Shown piece after piece: positions 54,735 through 64,000 of a stretch of 64,000 bases of DNA. The translations under genes were made by a program, and so were the position numbers. The notes below the pieces were generated by a model. That model ran no database searches. It was not told the origin of the DNA and saw only the letters and a program-made list of their open reading frames with translations. Source of the stretch: Oikopleura dioica (taxonomy: Eukaryota; Chordata; Appendicularia; Copelata; Oikopleuridae). Numbering within the stretch: position 1 is the first letter of the stretch; the number at the start of each line of letters is the position of its first letter. Where the stretch lies: contig OU015570.1 in the NCBI GenBank assembly GCA_907165135.1, positions 248,001 to 312,000 of the forward strand, written 5' to 3'.

Positions 54735-55241
54735 TTGACAAACACTTACCACGACGATCAGACGAGATGGCAACCATTACCGCAAAATTTAACTCTACAT
54801 GACTTCTTCGACAAAATCATGTCTGAAAATAATGTTCGACTTAAGAAATTATTTCCTGAAGGTTCATGTTCTTCAGAAGAAACTGCTATTGAGTTGCAAG
54901 CAAATTCAGAATTCAAAATCAAAAAATGTAGAAATTCTACGCAAAATTGCATTTTGCGGACTGCAAATATACTGAGATTTTGTTGAATTTTCGCGCAAAA
55001 TGCGCTTTGCGCGCAATTTTGCGGAAATTTTTGGGGCTGATTTTGCGCTGTTTTGCGCTGCAGAATGAAAAATCCTGCATTTTGCGCTGTTTTGCGGATT
55101 TTGCGCTGCGAATGTACATCCCTGCAAGCAATGGTTCAGCTTAAAATTCCACTTTATACAATCGGCATTAAAATCGACGTATCACAGGAAACTGCAAATG
55201 GCTTTCTAGTCACCATGGAGTGTTTCGATTTGACCATGTGA
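54735..55241 (+). pseudogene. Element ORF upstream of env-like ORF, part 2, split by insertion
   Basis: The coding frame from 54735 is broken by the foldback-like element 54904-55122. Because the target duplication is 9 bp, the frame resumes cleanly at 55123 and runs to a stop at 55239-55241. No family recognised. Confidence 0.45.
54904..55122. mobile_element. Foldback-like element, iteron TTTTGCGCTG, exact 9-bp TSD
   Basis: TGCAAGCAA on both sides (54895-54903, 55123-55131). Repeated GCGCAAAAT/ATTTTGCGC units. The left terminus is less regular than in sister elements. Confidence 0.88.
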
Positions 55242-55818
55242 TGTCATTATATAGACTAAGAGTTTATCAAATTCGAATAAATAAAGACCTATTGGACACC
55301 TACAAAATTAATGAGCCTACACAACCTCGACAGCCACCTTATACAGTCGACTGCGGGAATTACGAGCCTTTTTAACAGGAATAACGCGAAATACTCGTAA
55401 TTCCGGCAGTCCCGAAAATTTGCCCATTTTCTCTCGATTTGCCATGTGATAAGAAAAAGATTGTCGACCTTCGTACAAGAGTTCGGCCAATAAAACGGTC
55501 TCTAGAAGGCGGTTGAGGCGATGTGTCATATATGGGCCATATAATATGGCACATTGTGGTTCGGGTTCGGGATAAGGCTCAGGTTCGATTTATAAAATAG
55601 CCTCTAGAGGGCAGTAAAGTCGATGTGCCTTTACATTATGGTAGGCATTAACAGTGTGGTAAATGCACAATGTGGTAGGGGGTGAAATTCCGGTTTGTGG
55701 TCGTTAGGTTAAACAGCCAAAGATTAAATTTTAATCATTAAAAAAGTCCAGTCAATCATTTTTTAACCAAAAAATAAAAAAGTAGTCGAGTCGCCCTTGT
55801 TATCAAAATTTTCGGATT

Positions 55819-56460
55819 TTGGTCAAAATACTCGTAATTCTTGCACTCGTTATTCTCGCAGTCAACTGTATCGTGAAATGTCGTACCAATATTTACGATT
55901 ATATCGATGTTAATTCCAAAGGACCTGATGAATTCTTCAGCAAGGATCCAAATGAATCCTACTTCTTATTATGGGACATAAAATTAGACATAGAAAATTG
56001 CGAAACATTCAACAAATTTTTATCAGAAAATGGATCAACCAGCTTTAAAACTTCTTTCTGGGAAAAACCAAAACATCGATCTGCAAGGCAAGCTGGTGAA
56101 CTGATTTTACCCGTTATTGCTGGACTTTCTGGTGCATTTATTTCTCATGAGATTGAAAAAGAAACTCAAAAATCAAAAATGGATTCTCTGATGCAAAAAA
56201 TCGACTACTCTAAACTTGCGACTTCAAGACTGACAAACATTGTGAACGATGAACTTGCCGAAATTGAGATAAACTTCTCGAAATTCGAGAAACAACTCAA
56301 TTTGAAAACGAAAAATCTGTGCTCGAAAATATCTGATCTTTCGACAACAATTCTTCTGGAACTGACCAAAGAAGCTAATGAAAATTATGAAGCAGATACT
56401 CTCCTTTTCATATCGGAAGGAAATCACAATCTTGAAAGTTCGCTTTTCGGAAAATCTTAA
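55819..56460 (+). pseudogene. env: Envelope-like ORF: signal peptide, furin-like site, fusion-like segment
   Basis: 213 codons opening with TTG, so the true start is lost or lies upstream. Residues 1-19 form a strong hydrophobic leader. An R-x-x-R furin-type site lies at 87-90, followed at once by a hydrophobic Gly/Ala-rich segment (92-110) resembling a fusion peptide and then a long amphipathic helix (about 115-200). This is the layout of class I-like retroelement Env proteins, as in env-bearing gypsy elements of insects and tunicates. The downstream part is in other frames. Confidence 0.7.
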
Positions 56461-57108
56461 CTGAAAATTTGTTCTCAAATCAATGGTCGAAATTCAAGTG
56501 GTTGTTTGGATAACTTATGTCTGTCAAAATAAAAGCTAGTAAGCATTGTCCCAAAAGACACCGACTGCGCTACTGCAGTTGGCATAACATCGAAAATAAT
56601 TTTCTTCTTCAAAATTATTTTCTATTGCTGCACCAATTGAAAAAAGAAAATAACATCTTTTCTATAAAATCCATGAAGTACCTTGAAATTTTATCGTTAA
56701 AGGAAACATTGTCCATAACGTCGATTCCTGTCAGCATTTTTAAGATACAGGATTCCGATTTTGCCACCCTTCAAATCTATTTTCATCAAAAATGGGCAAA
56801 CAATGTACAACAGAAGCTCTTTGCAGCAAAAATGTGTCGTCCTGCGAATCAAGCATTATCTATACTCATCAACCATGTTTTATACAACAATTTGATGGGC
56901 TTATTGGTATAAGCACTTTTGTTCGCGCTGAAGTAAGTCCACTTGATCTTAATGGAAATTCAAATGGTATACATATCAAACCTGAAACGGTTTATTTTAT
57001 TCACCAATCAGAGGAGAGTAAGTCTGTAACTTGCTCAGATTACACAGTAATTCTGTATGGAAGTTCAAACTCTTATCAAATCAAGGTTTTCCGTTCATCT
57101 TAACAGTC
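56461..57108 (+). pseudogene. Env-like middle region, frameshifted
   Basis: Frames 56517-56912 and 56792-57103 overlap. The second is Cys-containing and hydrophilic, ectodomain-like. Frameshifts separate it from its neighbours. Confidence 0.5.
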
Positions 57109-57109
57109 A

Positions 57110-57397
57110 ATGAAACTCGAATCAAAATTCATGACAGAATCGGATTTCGAGGAGGTATCAAACGATCTACAATTGACGAAATATTATCACTCTCAAGATT
57201 TCGACGAAATAAAAACACACTGGAAAAAATTGTTGCTCCGGAAAAATTACAACCTGGTTCTCGAAACTCAAGAATTTAGGTATATTACGATTTTTGATGT
57301 TTTTCTCTGGATTATTGCTGGAATTATTACAAATGTTGCTTGCACGAAGTGTCTGCGGAAGATTCGACAGAAACGAAAGAATACCGAAATTTCCTAG
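57110..57397 (+). pseudogene. Env-like membrane anchor
   Basis: 95 codons with one hydrophobic span at residues about 57-78 followed by a short Lys/Arg-rich tail, as in a type I membrane protein with cytoplasmic tail. Confidence 0.6.
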
Positions 57398-57639
57398 AAG
57401 TCTCTTACATAAATGTCTTATATTTACGCAAAAAGAAGATCCAAAAATGATTTATGACATTCAATCTCAACTTCATGCTTGGTTATAATTAGGGACTATC
57501 ACTTCTCGTTAGACGAGATTTTTGGGCGTCGGGGACTCGCAGTAGCAAAGCTTATTGGTACTGGGAGTACCAATTTCGGCTTTTCGAATGATATTTTAAT
57601 AAGATTTTTCAGTCGGAACAATAGTAGGCGGGTAAATAC

Positions 57640-57795
57640 CGTGATTATCATTTCTGAGTGACTATTCTTGTCCGCCTACGCTCGTCATTTTAATATTTTC
57701 GCATGGGAAAAATGTTATAACGAAAAATTGTCAATGTTAATTGACGGAGCGAAGGCGGACATAGTAGTCATCTAGAAATGATAATCGCGTTAGAA
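57640..57795. mobile_element. Hairpin MITE, CGTGATTATCATTTCT ends
   Basis: Imperfect inverted ends of about 47 bp (GATTATCATTTCT..., GTCCGCCT(A/T)CGCTC...). No clear duplication. Confidence 0.65.
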
Positions 57796-57888
57796 GAGTA
57801 GCCTGTCCGAATCATTAAGTTTCTTACCACAGAACCTGCGGAGCGGGCGTTCCTGGATGATTAAAAGTTTGCTTTGCCAGAATTGGTA

Positions 57889-58242
57889 CAGTTTTTATGG
57901 AATTTGTGGACATCAAATTTGTGGACATTTTTAGATTTTGAGGGGTTTTCTTGGGACACATGAAAAAGAGAGGGTATCAAATTTGTGGACATTTTTGTCA
58001 ATAAAAATCTTGCAAAGAGCTGTTTTTCGTCAGAAATATTAATTTTTTAAAGATTTACGTCTCAAGCTTCCTTCTTGTGTTCTTTTTCTTATTATTTTTT
58101 GAAAAAATCATCAATTTTTCCTTCTCAAAAAATAATTTAAGCAAGATTGTTAGGGAATTTTTTCGGGGCTCTGTATCAAATTTGTGGACATTTTTCAGAA
58201 AACTAGGGGACAAAAAATGTCCACAAATTCCATAAATAACTG
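57889..58242. mobile_element. Mariner-type MITE, TGTGGACA family, intact copy
   Basis: 354 bp, TA-flanked, ends CAGTTTTTATGGAATTTGTGG and CAGTTATTTATGGAATTTGTGG. Nearly identical to 47023-47758 without its insertion. Confidence 0.92.
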
Positions 58243-58257
58243 TACTTGGAGTAACAA

Positions 58258-58375
58258 ATTGGTACTGGCAGATAAACAACCAGAAGCTCCTCCCGGCTAT
58301 ACAGAATCAGAATCATCAGCAGCTTATACTCTTCAACAGCTGATCAATCATAACTTCCATTAAAAAGAAGGAAAG
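58258..58375 (+). pseudogene. ORF tail with PPGY, then polypurine tract
   Basis: The last codons before a stop at about 58361 include APPGYTESE, parallel to SPPGYESS in ORF3 at 6.2 kb. The purine run AAAAAGAAGGAAAGA (58361-58375) precedes the LTR. Confidence 0.55.
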
Positions 58376-58780
58376 ATGTTTATTAGTGTTACGATCTTGC
58401 GAGCGCTCTTCCTTGCAAAAACAGGCGCTGAGCCCATTTCTCACTCGTAGCTATTTTCAAACGATCTTCTATCTTACCGACGCGACAGAATCTTCCAACT
58501 GCACCAAATACACGAAGCTAAAAATATATAAGTCACTAAAAACGTTAAAAATCTCATCCGCACGAAGTAAAACAGAATATAAAGACTCTGCTCTTAGTTC
58601 AAAACACTCTTCTATTTTTCGTCTCGCGTCACAAATATACTCATACTATTACAAACAAACCCGTCTAGAGATTTTCTGCATTTATCGTGATCATAACTCT
58701 AACAGATTCTTCCGGCATCCTTCGTGTGCGTGTATTTTAGGTTTTTTCGGCGAATGAAATTGCCCGTTTAACGTGTTACT
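58376..58780 (+). repeat. 3' LTR of the env-bearing element
   Basis: Starts TGTTTATTAGTGTTACG after the polypurine tract. TATATAAGTCAC box near 58529. End uncertain. Confidence 0.5.
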
Positions 58781-59394
58781 TTCTTTAGAATTGTCGAAAC
58801 AGACAAGATTCTTATTAATCTTATGAAGGTATGGTAAACTGCGATTCGTTAACAATGAAATGCTCAAATCTTTCTCGTGATTATTTTATCCCACAACCAT
58901 TTAAAGGACTGGTCGAAATCATAACTTTAAACTCGTTGAGGAACCTTTGAAGCTGGAAAACGCGCAGGATTTCCAGCCGAGCAAATAGGATGCAAGAGTC
59001 CGCCGACATGTGCCAACTCCTGCAGAGACAGCTCTTTGGGCACAATCGGACGTTGAATTGGGTAATTCTTCGGCAAGACCGAAATTTTGATGCTTTCAAT
59101 CACACTTCTTCTTCGGCTTATTGAGAATTGCCTTGAACCGAAGGATAAATGATTAAATTGACAGTTATTCTTCGGCAAACTCTAGAGAAAAACTCATTTT
59201 AGCAATAAGTTCTATCTATAATTTGAGTTGAGTGTTAGAGCCTCTAACTTAGAGGGCACTGGACAAAGTGATAGAACAAACACACCCGAGGGAGATAGGC
59301 TAGGGTCAGTTAGGGTTATCTTCGGTGGAAAATTTCAATTTTCATAACCAGGGCGCCCAAAAGCTCACTCCTTAAAAAGTAGGGAAATCGGGGG
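58781..59394. repeat. TTCTTCGGC half element and telomere-like core
   Basis: Iterons at 59070-59180; the core in reverse orientation at 59245-59325 (GGCTAGGGTCAGTTAGGGTTA). No opposite end. Confidence 0.7.
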
Positions 59395-59622
59395 AGGCCG
59401 GCCTCCGAAATTATTCTGTTGACAGAACCATTCCGTTTGACAGAACTATTCTCTTTTAATAAGTGCCCCTTATGGGTAACTGCGGCGGTAAAAATTTAAA
59501 GAGAGTGTCAAAAAGCATGATACTCTCTGAAAAACAGGCGCGAAGCGCACACCCATTCTTTGATTTTACTTAAACAGAATAGTTCTGTTTTCTACAGAAT
59601 GGTTCTGTCAACAGAATTATAA
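59395..59622. mobile_element. Foldback-like element, iteron TTCTGTTGACAGAACCA
   Basis: Inverted ends carrying two to three units of ATTCTGTTGACAGAACCAT each. The unit is itself palindromic. Confidence 0.7.
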
Positions 59623-59639
59623 CGAAGCCCCGCCGGTTG

Positions 59640-60624
59640 AGGGGAGAGGTTGATTCCTTAAAGCGCCAGGAAATGCTCGTCGAACTCATCTTCCTCTTGC
59701 TTCTCCAAAACACCCTCGGCAATGTCGTAATCTCCAGAATTATCAAAGTCTTTGTTGTAATCATCTTTTTGATAAGTCTAGTGTTCACTCGTGAATCATG
59801 AGTCATGATTGCTTGAAGAGTTCTTGGTTCATGCTCTTAAACACGTCATTTGACGGTTTTTTTCTACATAATGGTCTGTGATTTTGTTTTCGTATTTTTA
59901 CCATTGATGATGGTTTTTCCAGCAGGAAAGTTCCGGGTATGTTAAAGTTAAGGGTGTCAACAACGATTGGAATCGGGTCAATGTCATAGGTATGTCTAGG
60001 GTACACGCTCAAAAAATAAAACTTTTTAAATGTTGCTCTTGTGGTGTTTTCATCAATATAAAAGATGTAGATCTCGAAGAATTGATAAAAAAGCTAAATT
60101 ACAACCCAATATGGAATTGATTTGCTGATGGTTCGAACTATATTCTGTGAAAAATAAAAGGAATCGAACCAGCCAGAAGCTAGGGCAATCATGAAGAGCA
60201 CGAAGAATACGACACAAGCAACCGTCAGTGGTCAACCGCAGTGGTCTCATGCTTCGATCAAATTCAAAAGGTCAGTAAGGAAAGTTTCTTTCTTGATGAT
60301 GTCTTTTTCGTGCTGGTTTGACGGATCTTCTAATCGCTCAATCTTCTTCTTCATTATCGAAATTCTCCTCATTCGAAGATCTGATTCAATTTTCTCAGAT
60401 GGAATGTGATCTTGCTCAGATCTGACCCTATCAATTATAGAGTTTCCCTCATTCGGTGGTACTTCCCGAGTGACTCCGTCACAGTCGATGCTTGCACCTT
60501 CAACAGTAAGTAGTGTCGGTACCATTGCCGGGACAGTTTCTACCACACGGCCAAGTTTGTTCGCCGAAGTACTGTGAAATTCAGTCAGACGATTGCTCGA
60601 CCAAACTGTCAATCCTTGAGGCAA
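59640..60624 (-). pseudogene. Minus-strand membrane-protein relic, C-terminal part
   Basis: Frames: 60247-60624 (125 codons, ending in a coiled-coil-like Lys/Glu helix), a hydrophobic span of about 19 residues read near 60160-60235, then 59803-60012 and an acidic tail ending near 59660. 59985-60110 is an inserted dispersed repeat. One membrane segment after a long ectodomain suggests a second, different env-like gene or a host membrane protein; I cannot decide. Confidence 0.4.
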
Positions 60625-60819
60625 ATTCAGACTGATACAGAAGGGTCCTGGGGTGTAGGGCGGCTAAGTTACAAGAAGTTAAAATTTTAACGGCGTTACA
60701 AAAATTCAAAATCAAAATCATTGAATGAGTGTGCGCTTCGCGCTAGAATTGAAGGAAACTACTTCTTGGTATACCTTATTGCTTATTCTGTCCAAAATAG
60801 TAAGAATTACGGTATTTAA

Positions 60820-61535
60820 GGGTAGAACATGAAATCGGCGCCCCGCCGTGCCCTACTTTTCAGAATGCCCTAAAATCGGAACGGATAAAGTTTTTCAAAA
60901 GTTTTTCGGATTTCAGATCATCAAAGCCTTCACTCACACATCAAAAATGAGCAGAATCGTCAAACGATAAATCGGAGAAAATGACATGAGTTGGTTAAAC
61001 TCTATCTCCTCTCGCAATTCTTATCCGATTTTTTCAAATTTAGATAAATCGAAAGTGCTCCGTTAGACCTAAAATTTCGTAGTCTCAGAATTAATTTTGA
61101 AGGCTTTATGGAATATTATATGAGCTTTTGAAATGAGAGCTGCACCGTCGTGAGACGCGCAGCGTGAGAGAAGAAGCGGCGCGGCGTGAAAGCACTTGTT
61201 TTCAGAAGCCGTCTGGAATTTTAGGAAGCTTCAAAATTAATTCTGAGACTACGAAATTTTAGGTCTAACGGAGCACTTTCGATTTATCTAAATTTGAAAA
61301 AATCGGATAAGAATTGCGAGAGGAGATAGAGTTTAACCAACTCATGTCATTTTCTCCGATTTATCGTTTGACGATTCTGCTCATTTTTGATGTGTGAGTG
61401 AAGGCTTTGATGATCTGAAATCCGAAGAAACTTTTGAAAAACTTTATCCGTTCCGATTTTAGGGCATTCTGAAAAGTAGGGCACGGCGGGGCGCTGGGCG
61501 AGCGAGGCGCCCCGCGCCGATTTCATGTTCTACCC
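60820..61535. mobile_element. Palindromic TTAA element 1 (716 bp)
   Basis: TTAA at 60816-60819 and 61536-61539. Arms of about 290 bp starting GGGTAGAACATGAAATCGG are near-perfect inverses around a loop at 61.11-61.23 kb. Confidence 0.88.
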
Positions 61536-61539
61536 TTAA

Positions 61540-62292
61540 GGGTAATCCTATACATCGGCGCGGCGCTGCTCGCTCGATCCGCGCTCCGCCAGAACCTATT
61601 TTTCACTAGGCCATAAAATCCGAATGGAATAAGATTTTTCAAAATTCAAAAAGATTCTCTATCCATAAATTCTCTTCTGTTTCTCTAGCAAAAATGAAAC
61701 AAATCGGCAACGAGGAACCATCTGAAAACCGCCGGTTTCCTTCATAAGACATTTTCCGCCATATTTCTCATTCAAATTTCACAAAAATCAGATGGTCTTG
61801 TAGAGGATCGTCTGTTCTACAATTCCTCTGTCTTAGATTTTCTTTTACGCTCTCGAAAACTTTATATGGTCATTTGAAAAGAGCGTTATTCTTCCTCGCG
61901 CCTCTTTGCTTCCTATTTCTCACGGCGCGCTCGCGCAGAAAAATAGCGCTCTCTTCAAACTATCATAGAGAATTTTCGAGAGCGCAAAAAGAAAATCTAA
62001 GACAGAGGAATTGTAGAACAGACGATCCTCTACAAGACCATCTGATTTTCGTGAAATTTGGATGAGAAATGTGGCGGGAAATGTCTGTTAGAGGAAACCG
62101 GCAGTTTTCAGATGGTTCCTGGTTGCCGATTTCTTATATTTTTGCTAGAGTAATAGAAGAAACTTTCAGCATTCAGAATCTTTTGAATTTTGAAAAATCT
62201 CACTCCGTTCAGATTTTATGGCCTTGTGAGAAATAGGTTCTGGCGGAGCGCGGATGGAGCGAGCAGCGCCGCGCCGATGTATAGGATTACCC
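61540..62292. mobile_element. Palindromic TTAA element 2 (753 bp)
   Basis: Shares the TTAA at 61536-61539 with element 1; second TTAA at 62293-62296. Arms start GGGTAATCCTATACATCGG. Near-perfect palindrome. Confidence 0.88.
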
Positions 62293-62370
62293 TTAAAATA
62301 ATTTTTATTGCAAAAACAATCTGAATTTTTGTAACGGCGTTACAAAATTGTAACGTAGCCGCTCGTCCCC

Positions 62371-63999
62371 CGTCCTTTGTAATCAGAAGATCTACAGAAC
62401 ATTTGAGCTGATCGCGAATTATGTGCCAACAGACTCGAAAGAGATCTTAAATTCTCATTTACCACCATTGACACTTCACCAAATTTGCAGATCGTGTATC
62501 TGCGATACATTTCCTCACGGCAGTCTACTTCAAACAGGTGTTTTTCACTCATACCAATGTAGCTCGGTAATGATGACAGTACTTGAAGTGTTCCTAGATT
62601 CTTTGATTGGTACAGTGGTATGGTCGGTTTCCGCACCCCTACGATTTTTAAAATTACACAGTTTATTTCAAAAAACTCTATTTATTGTATTTTTCCCGAA
62701 TAGAAAATGACATGAAAATTATATTACTTGAAACAGAAATCGAATATCATATCTAAAGAAAAAGATATGAATTAAAGGCGAAAACTAGGGGTTCGGAAAC
62801 CGCTCATACCACTGTAAGGAAACTCTAGTAATCGCTTTCCAACGAAATCATCAACATACTTTGGCACTTGAATTCGGATGTCAATCTAAATCTGATCATC
62901 TAGAATATGTACACGTCTCATTGAACAGCTGAAGGAATCCAATATTTCCGTCGATGCACATGCCTGCTTTTGTTGGATTCAGCGCCAGGCACGCATGTTT
63001 AAGCAGCTTCCGATGACTTCCTCCAGGCAAATTCCCTTGACTGCACTGTCGGACGGCGTCCTCAATTCGGTCTCGCAAATCAGAGTATCCGAGCCGAATT
63101 TCCAACAGTCGCAGCTCGTTTACTGACTCCTGATTTGCGAGGCATAATTGGTCCTTAAACACGGATATTTCGGAGTAAGTCGCCTTGATCGCAGTGTCCA
63201 TCTAAGATTCATCAATCATCTTGCGCGCCAATTCCTGAATCTTTGAATCTTCAGTGGTCTCCAGGTTTCTGACCTCTGTGTTGATTGATCCAGGACCGAG
63301 GGCTCCCATGGCTCCAATATTGGAGCCATGAGAGGTCTCTGCGGCCACGTGAATGCCATTCATCAAAACAGAATCTTGTTTGAGTGTCTTTCAGAGTCGG
63401 ATCATTGTAGGCACTGGCGGCCTTGTTGATAATATCTGACGCGACAGAAAGCTGGACTCCATACTTACAATCAAATCTACTGCAGCCAGTCGCTGACTCT
63501 TATCATTGCACGAGTTCTCCCATACCTTCATCCACTGGAGATCCATTTTCCACGCACACACAATATTCATGTTATTGTGTCGAACTCCTGGGCTCAGATA
63601 ATATGCAATCGTTGGAGCAGGTGTCGGCGTGGTGGTTTACGTCGTAGTGGTGGTCGACGGCAGAGTAGTTGTCTTGATTTTCCTTTTGATCGTTGTACTC
63701 GAGCGTTTCGTCGATGTCGGACTTTTTGTTGGCAGAGTCGTCTGGGAACCTTGGCGCGAAATAATTTCAACAAAGTCCTCAGCCATCAATGAGGATTAAA
63801 GTCGACGGTTTGAGTGCCGTAGTTTCCCGGGATATTCATCCGACGCGCTTGATTACTGTCAGGAACGGGATCTTGTGACGGGTGTGCTTGTCCTCTTGGC
63901 TCAGAGACTAGTCTACTTCTTCTCGTTGGCTTGTTTGTCGTCTGGGTTGTTGTCGTTGTTGGCTTGGTTGGTCGGCTCCCTGTGCCAATTGTGGAACTC
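62371..63999 (-). pseudogene. Minus-strand membrane-protein relic, N-terminal part
   Basis: Coding-like frames in several registers: Thr-rich segments at 63.6-64.0 kb, a Cys/Trp-containing stretch ending at a perfect GTAAGT donor (near 63473), a Gly-rich segment with an in-frame TAG before the 101-codon ORF 62896-63201 (helical, four Cys), and 62371-62636. Continues beyond the right edge and past the insertion 60652-62370. Env-like element or host gene; unresolved. Confidence 0.4.
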
Positions 64000-64000
64000 T

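Larger units (their letters stand above)
53769..58780 (+). mobile_element. 3' half of an env-bearing LTR retroelement, broken by insertions
   Basis: From left: surface-like ORFs, an envelope-like ORF with signal peptide and cleavage site, a membrane-anchor ORF, a PPGY tail, polypurine tract and LTR. No pol is left; the 5' part is lost or replaced by the element ending at 53768. Frames are interrupted by 54904-55122, by about 55250-55800, by 57640-57795 and by 57889-58242. It is an old endogenous copy and not functional as it stands. Confidence 0.75.
60652..62370. mobile_element. Foldback-like element, iteron TTGTAACGCCGTTACAA, with nested palindromes
   Basis: Left GGTGTAGGGCGGCTAAG, right inverse GGGGACGAGCGGCTACG. 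Weak duplication (GGTCCTGGG/CGTCCTTTG). It interrupts minus-strand coding-like sequence on both sides. Confidence 0.75.

Overview
The window looks like metazoan nuclear DNA, saturated with transposable elements. No bacterial gene organisation is visible. What can be read is (i) five short exons of an ADCY10-type soluble adenylyl cyclase gene, collinear on the + strand from 20.6 to 49.3 kb; (ii) four LTR-class elements plus one miniature LTR element; (iii) a MULE transposase; and (iv) a dense, nested set of non-autonomous DNA transposons. An animal with a repeat-expanded genome is the safe reading. Env-bearing Ty3/gypsy elements and an apparently non-GT splice-donor set would fit an appendicularian tunicate, but that is inference only.

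Layout. 0-6.8 kb: right part of a Ty3/gypsy-type element (gag with in-frame stops, gag/pol UGA-CUA junction, 1150-aa pol, an extra PPxY ORF, 3' LTR). 6.9-16 kb: hammerhead-like motif, foldback-like elements, and a 562-bp TRIM whose LTRs each carry a tRNA-like sequence. 16.2-19.2 kb: MULE relic with transposase. 20.6-49.3 kb: cyclase exons at 20.6, 34.2, 39.5, 44.7 and 49.1 kb. Their introns (13.3, 5.2, 5.1 and 4.3 kb) hold an inverted duplication, a gag-protease LTR relic, a young LTR element with identical LTRs, piggyBac-like TTAA elements, mariner/pogo MITEs, two more hammerhead-like motifs and many foldback-like elements. 49.7-53.8 kb: four levels of nested transposons. 54-58.8 kb: 3' half of an env-bearing LTR element, broken by insertions. 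59-64 kb: decayed minus-strand ORFs with a membrane segment, interrupted by a foldback-like element that carries two abutting palindromic TTAA elements.

The most unusual pattern is a set of at least 13 insertions with 9-bp target duplications (7 exact). Most have ends built from short tandem iterons. Within one element both ends carry the same iteron. Elements sharing the same outermost terminus carry different iterons. The 9-bp duplications and the resident MULE transposase point to a Foldback/Mutator-like mobilisation system with rapidly changing, arm-homogenised iterons. Several insertions are proven by related empty sites inside this same window.
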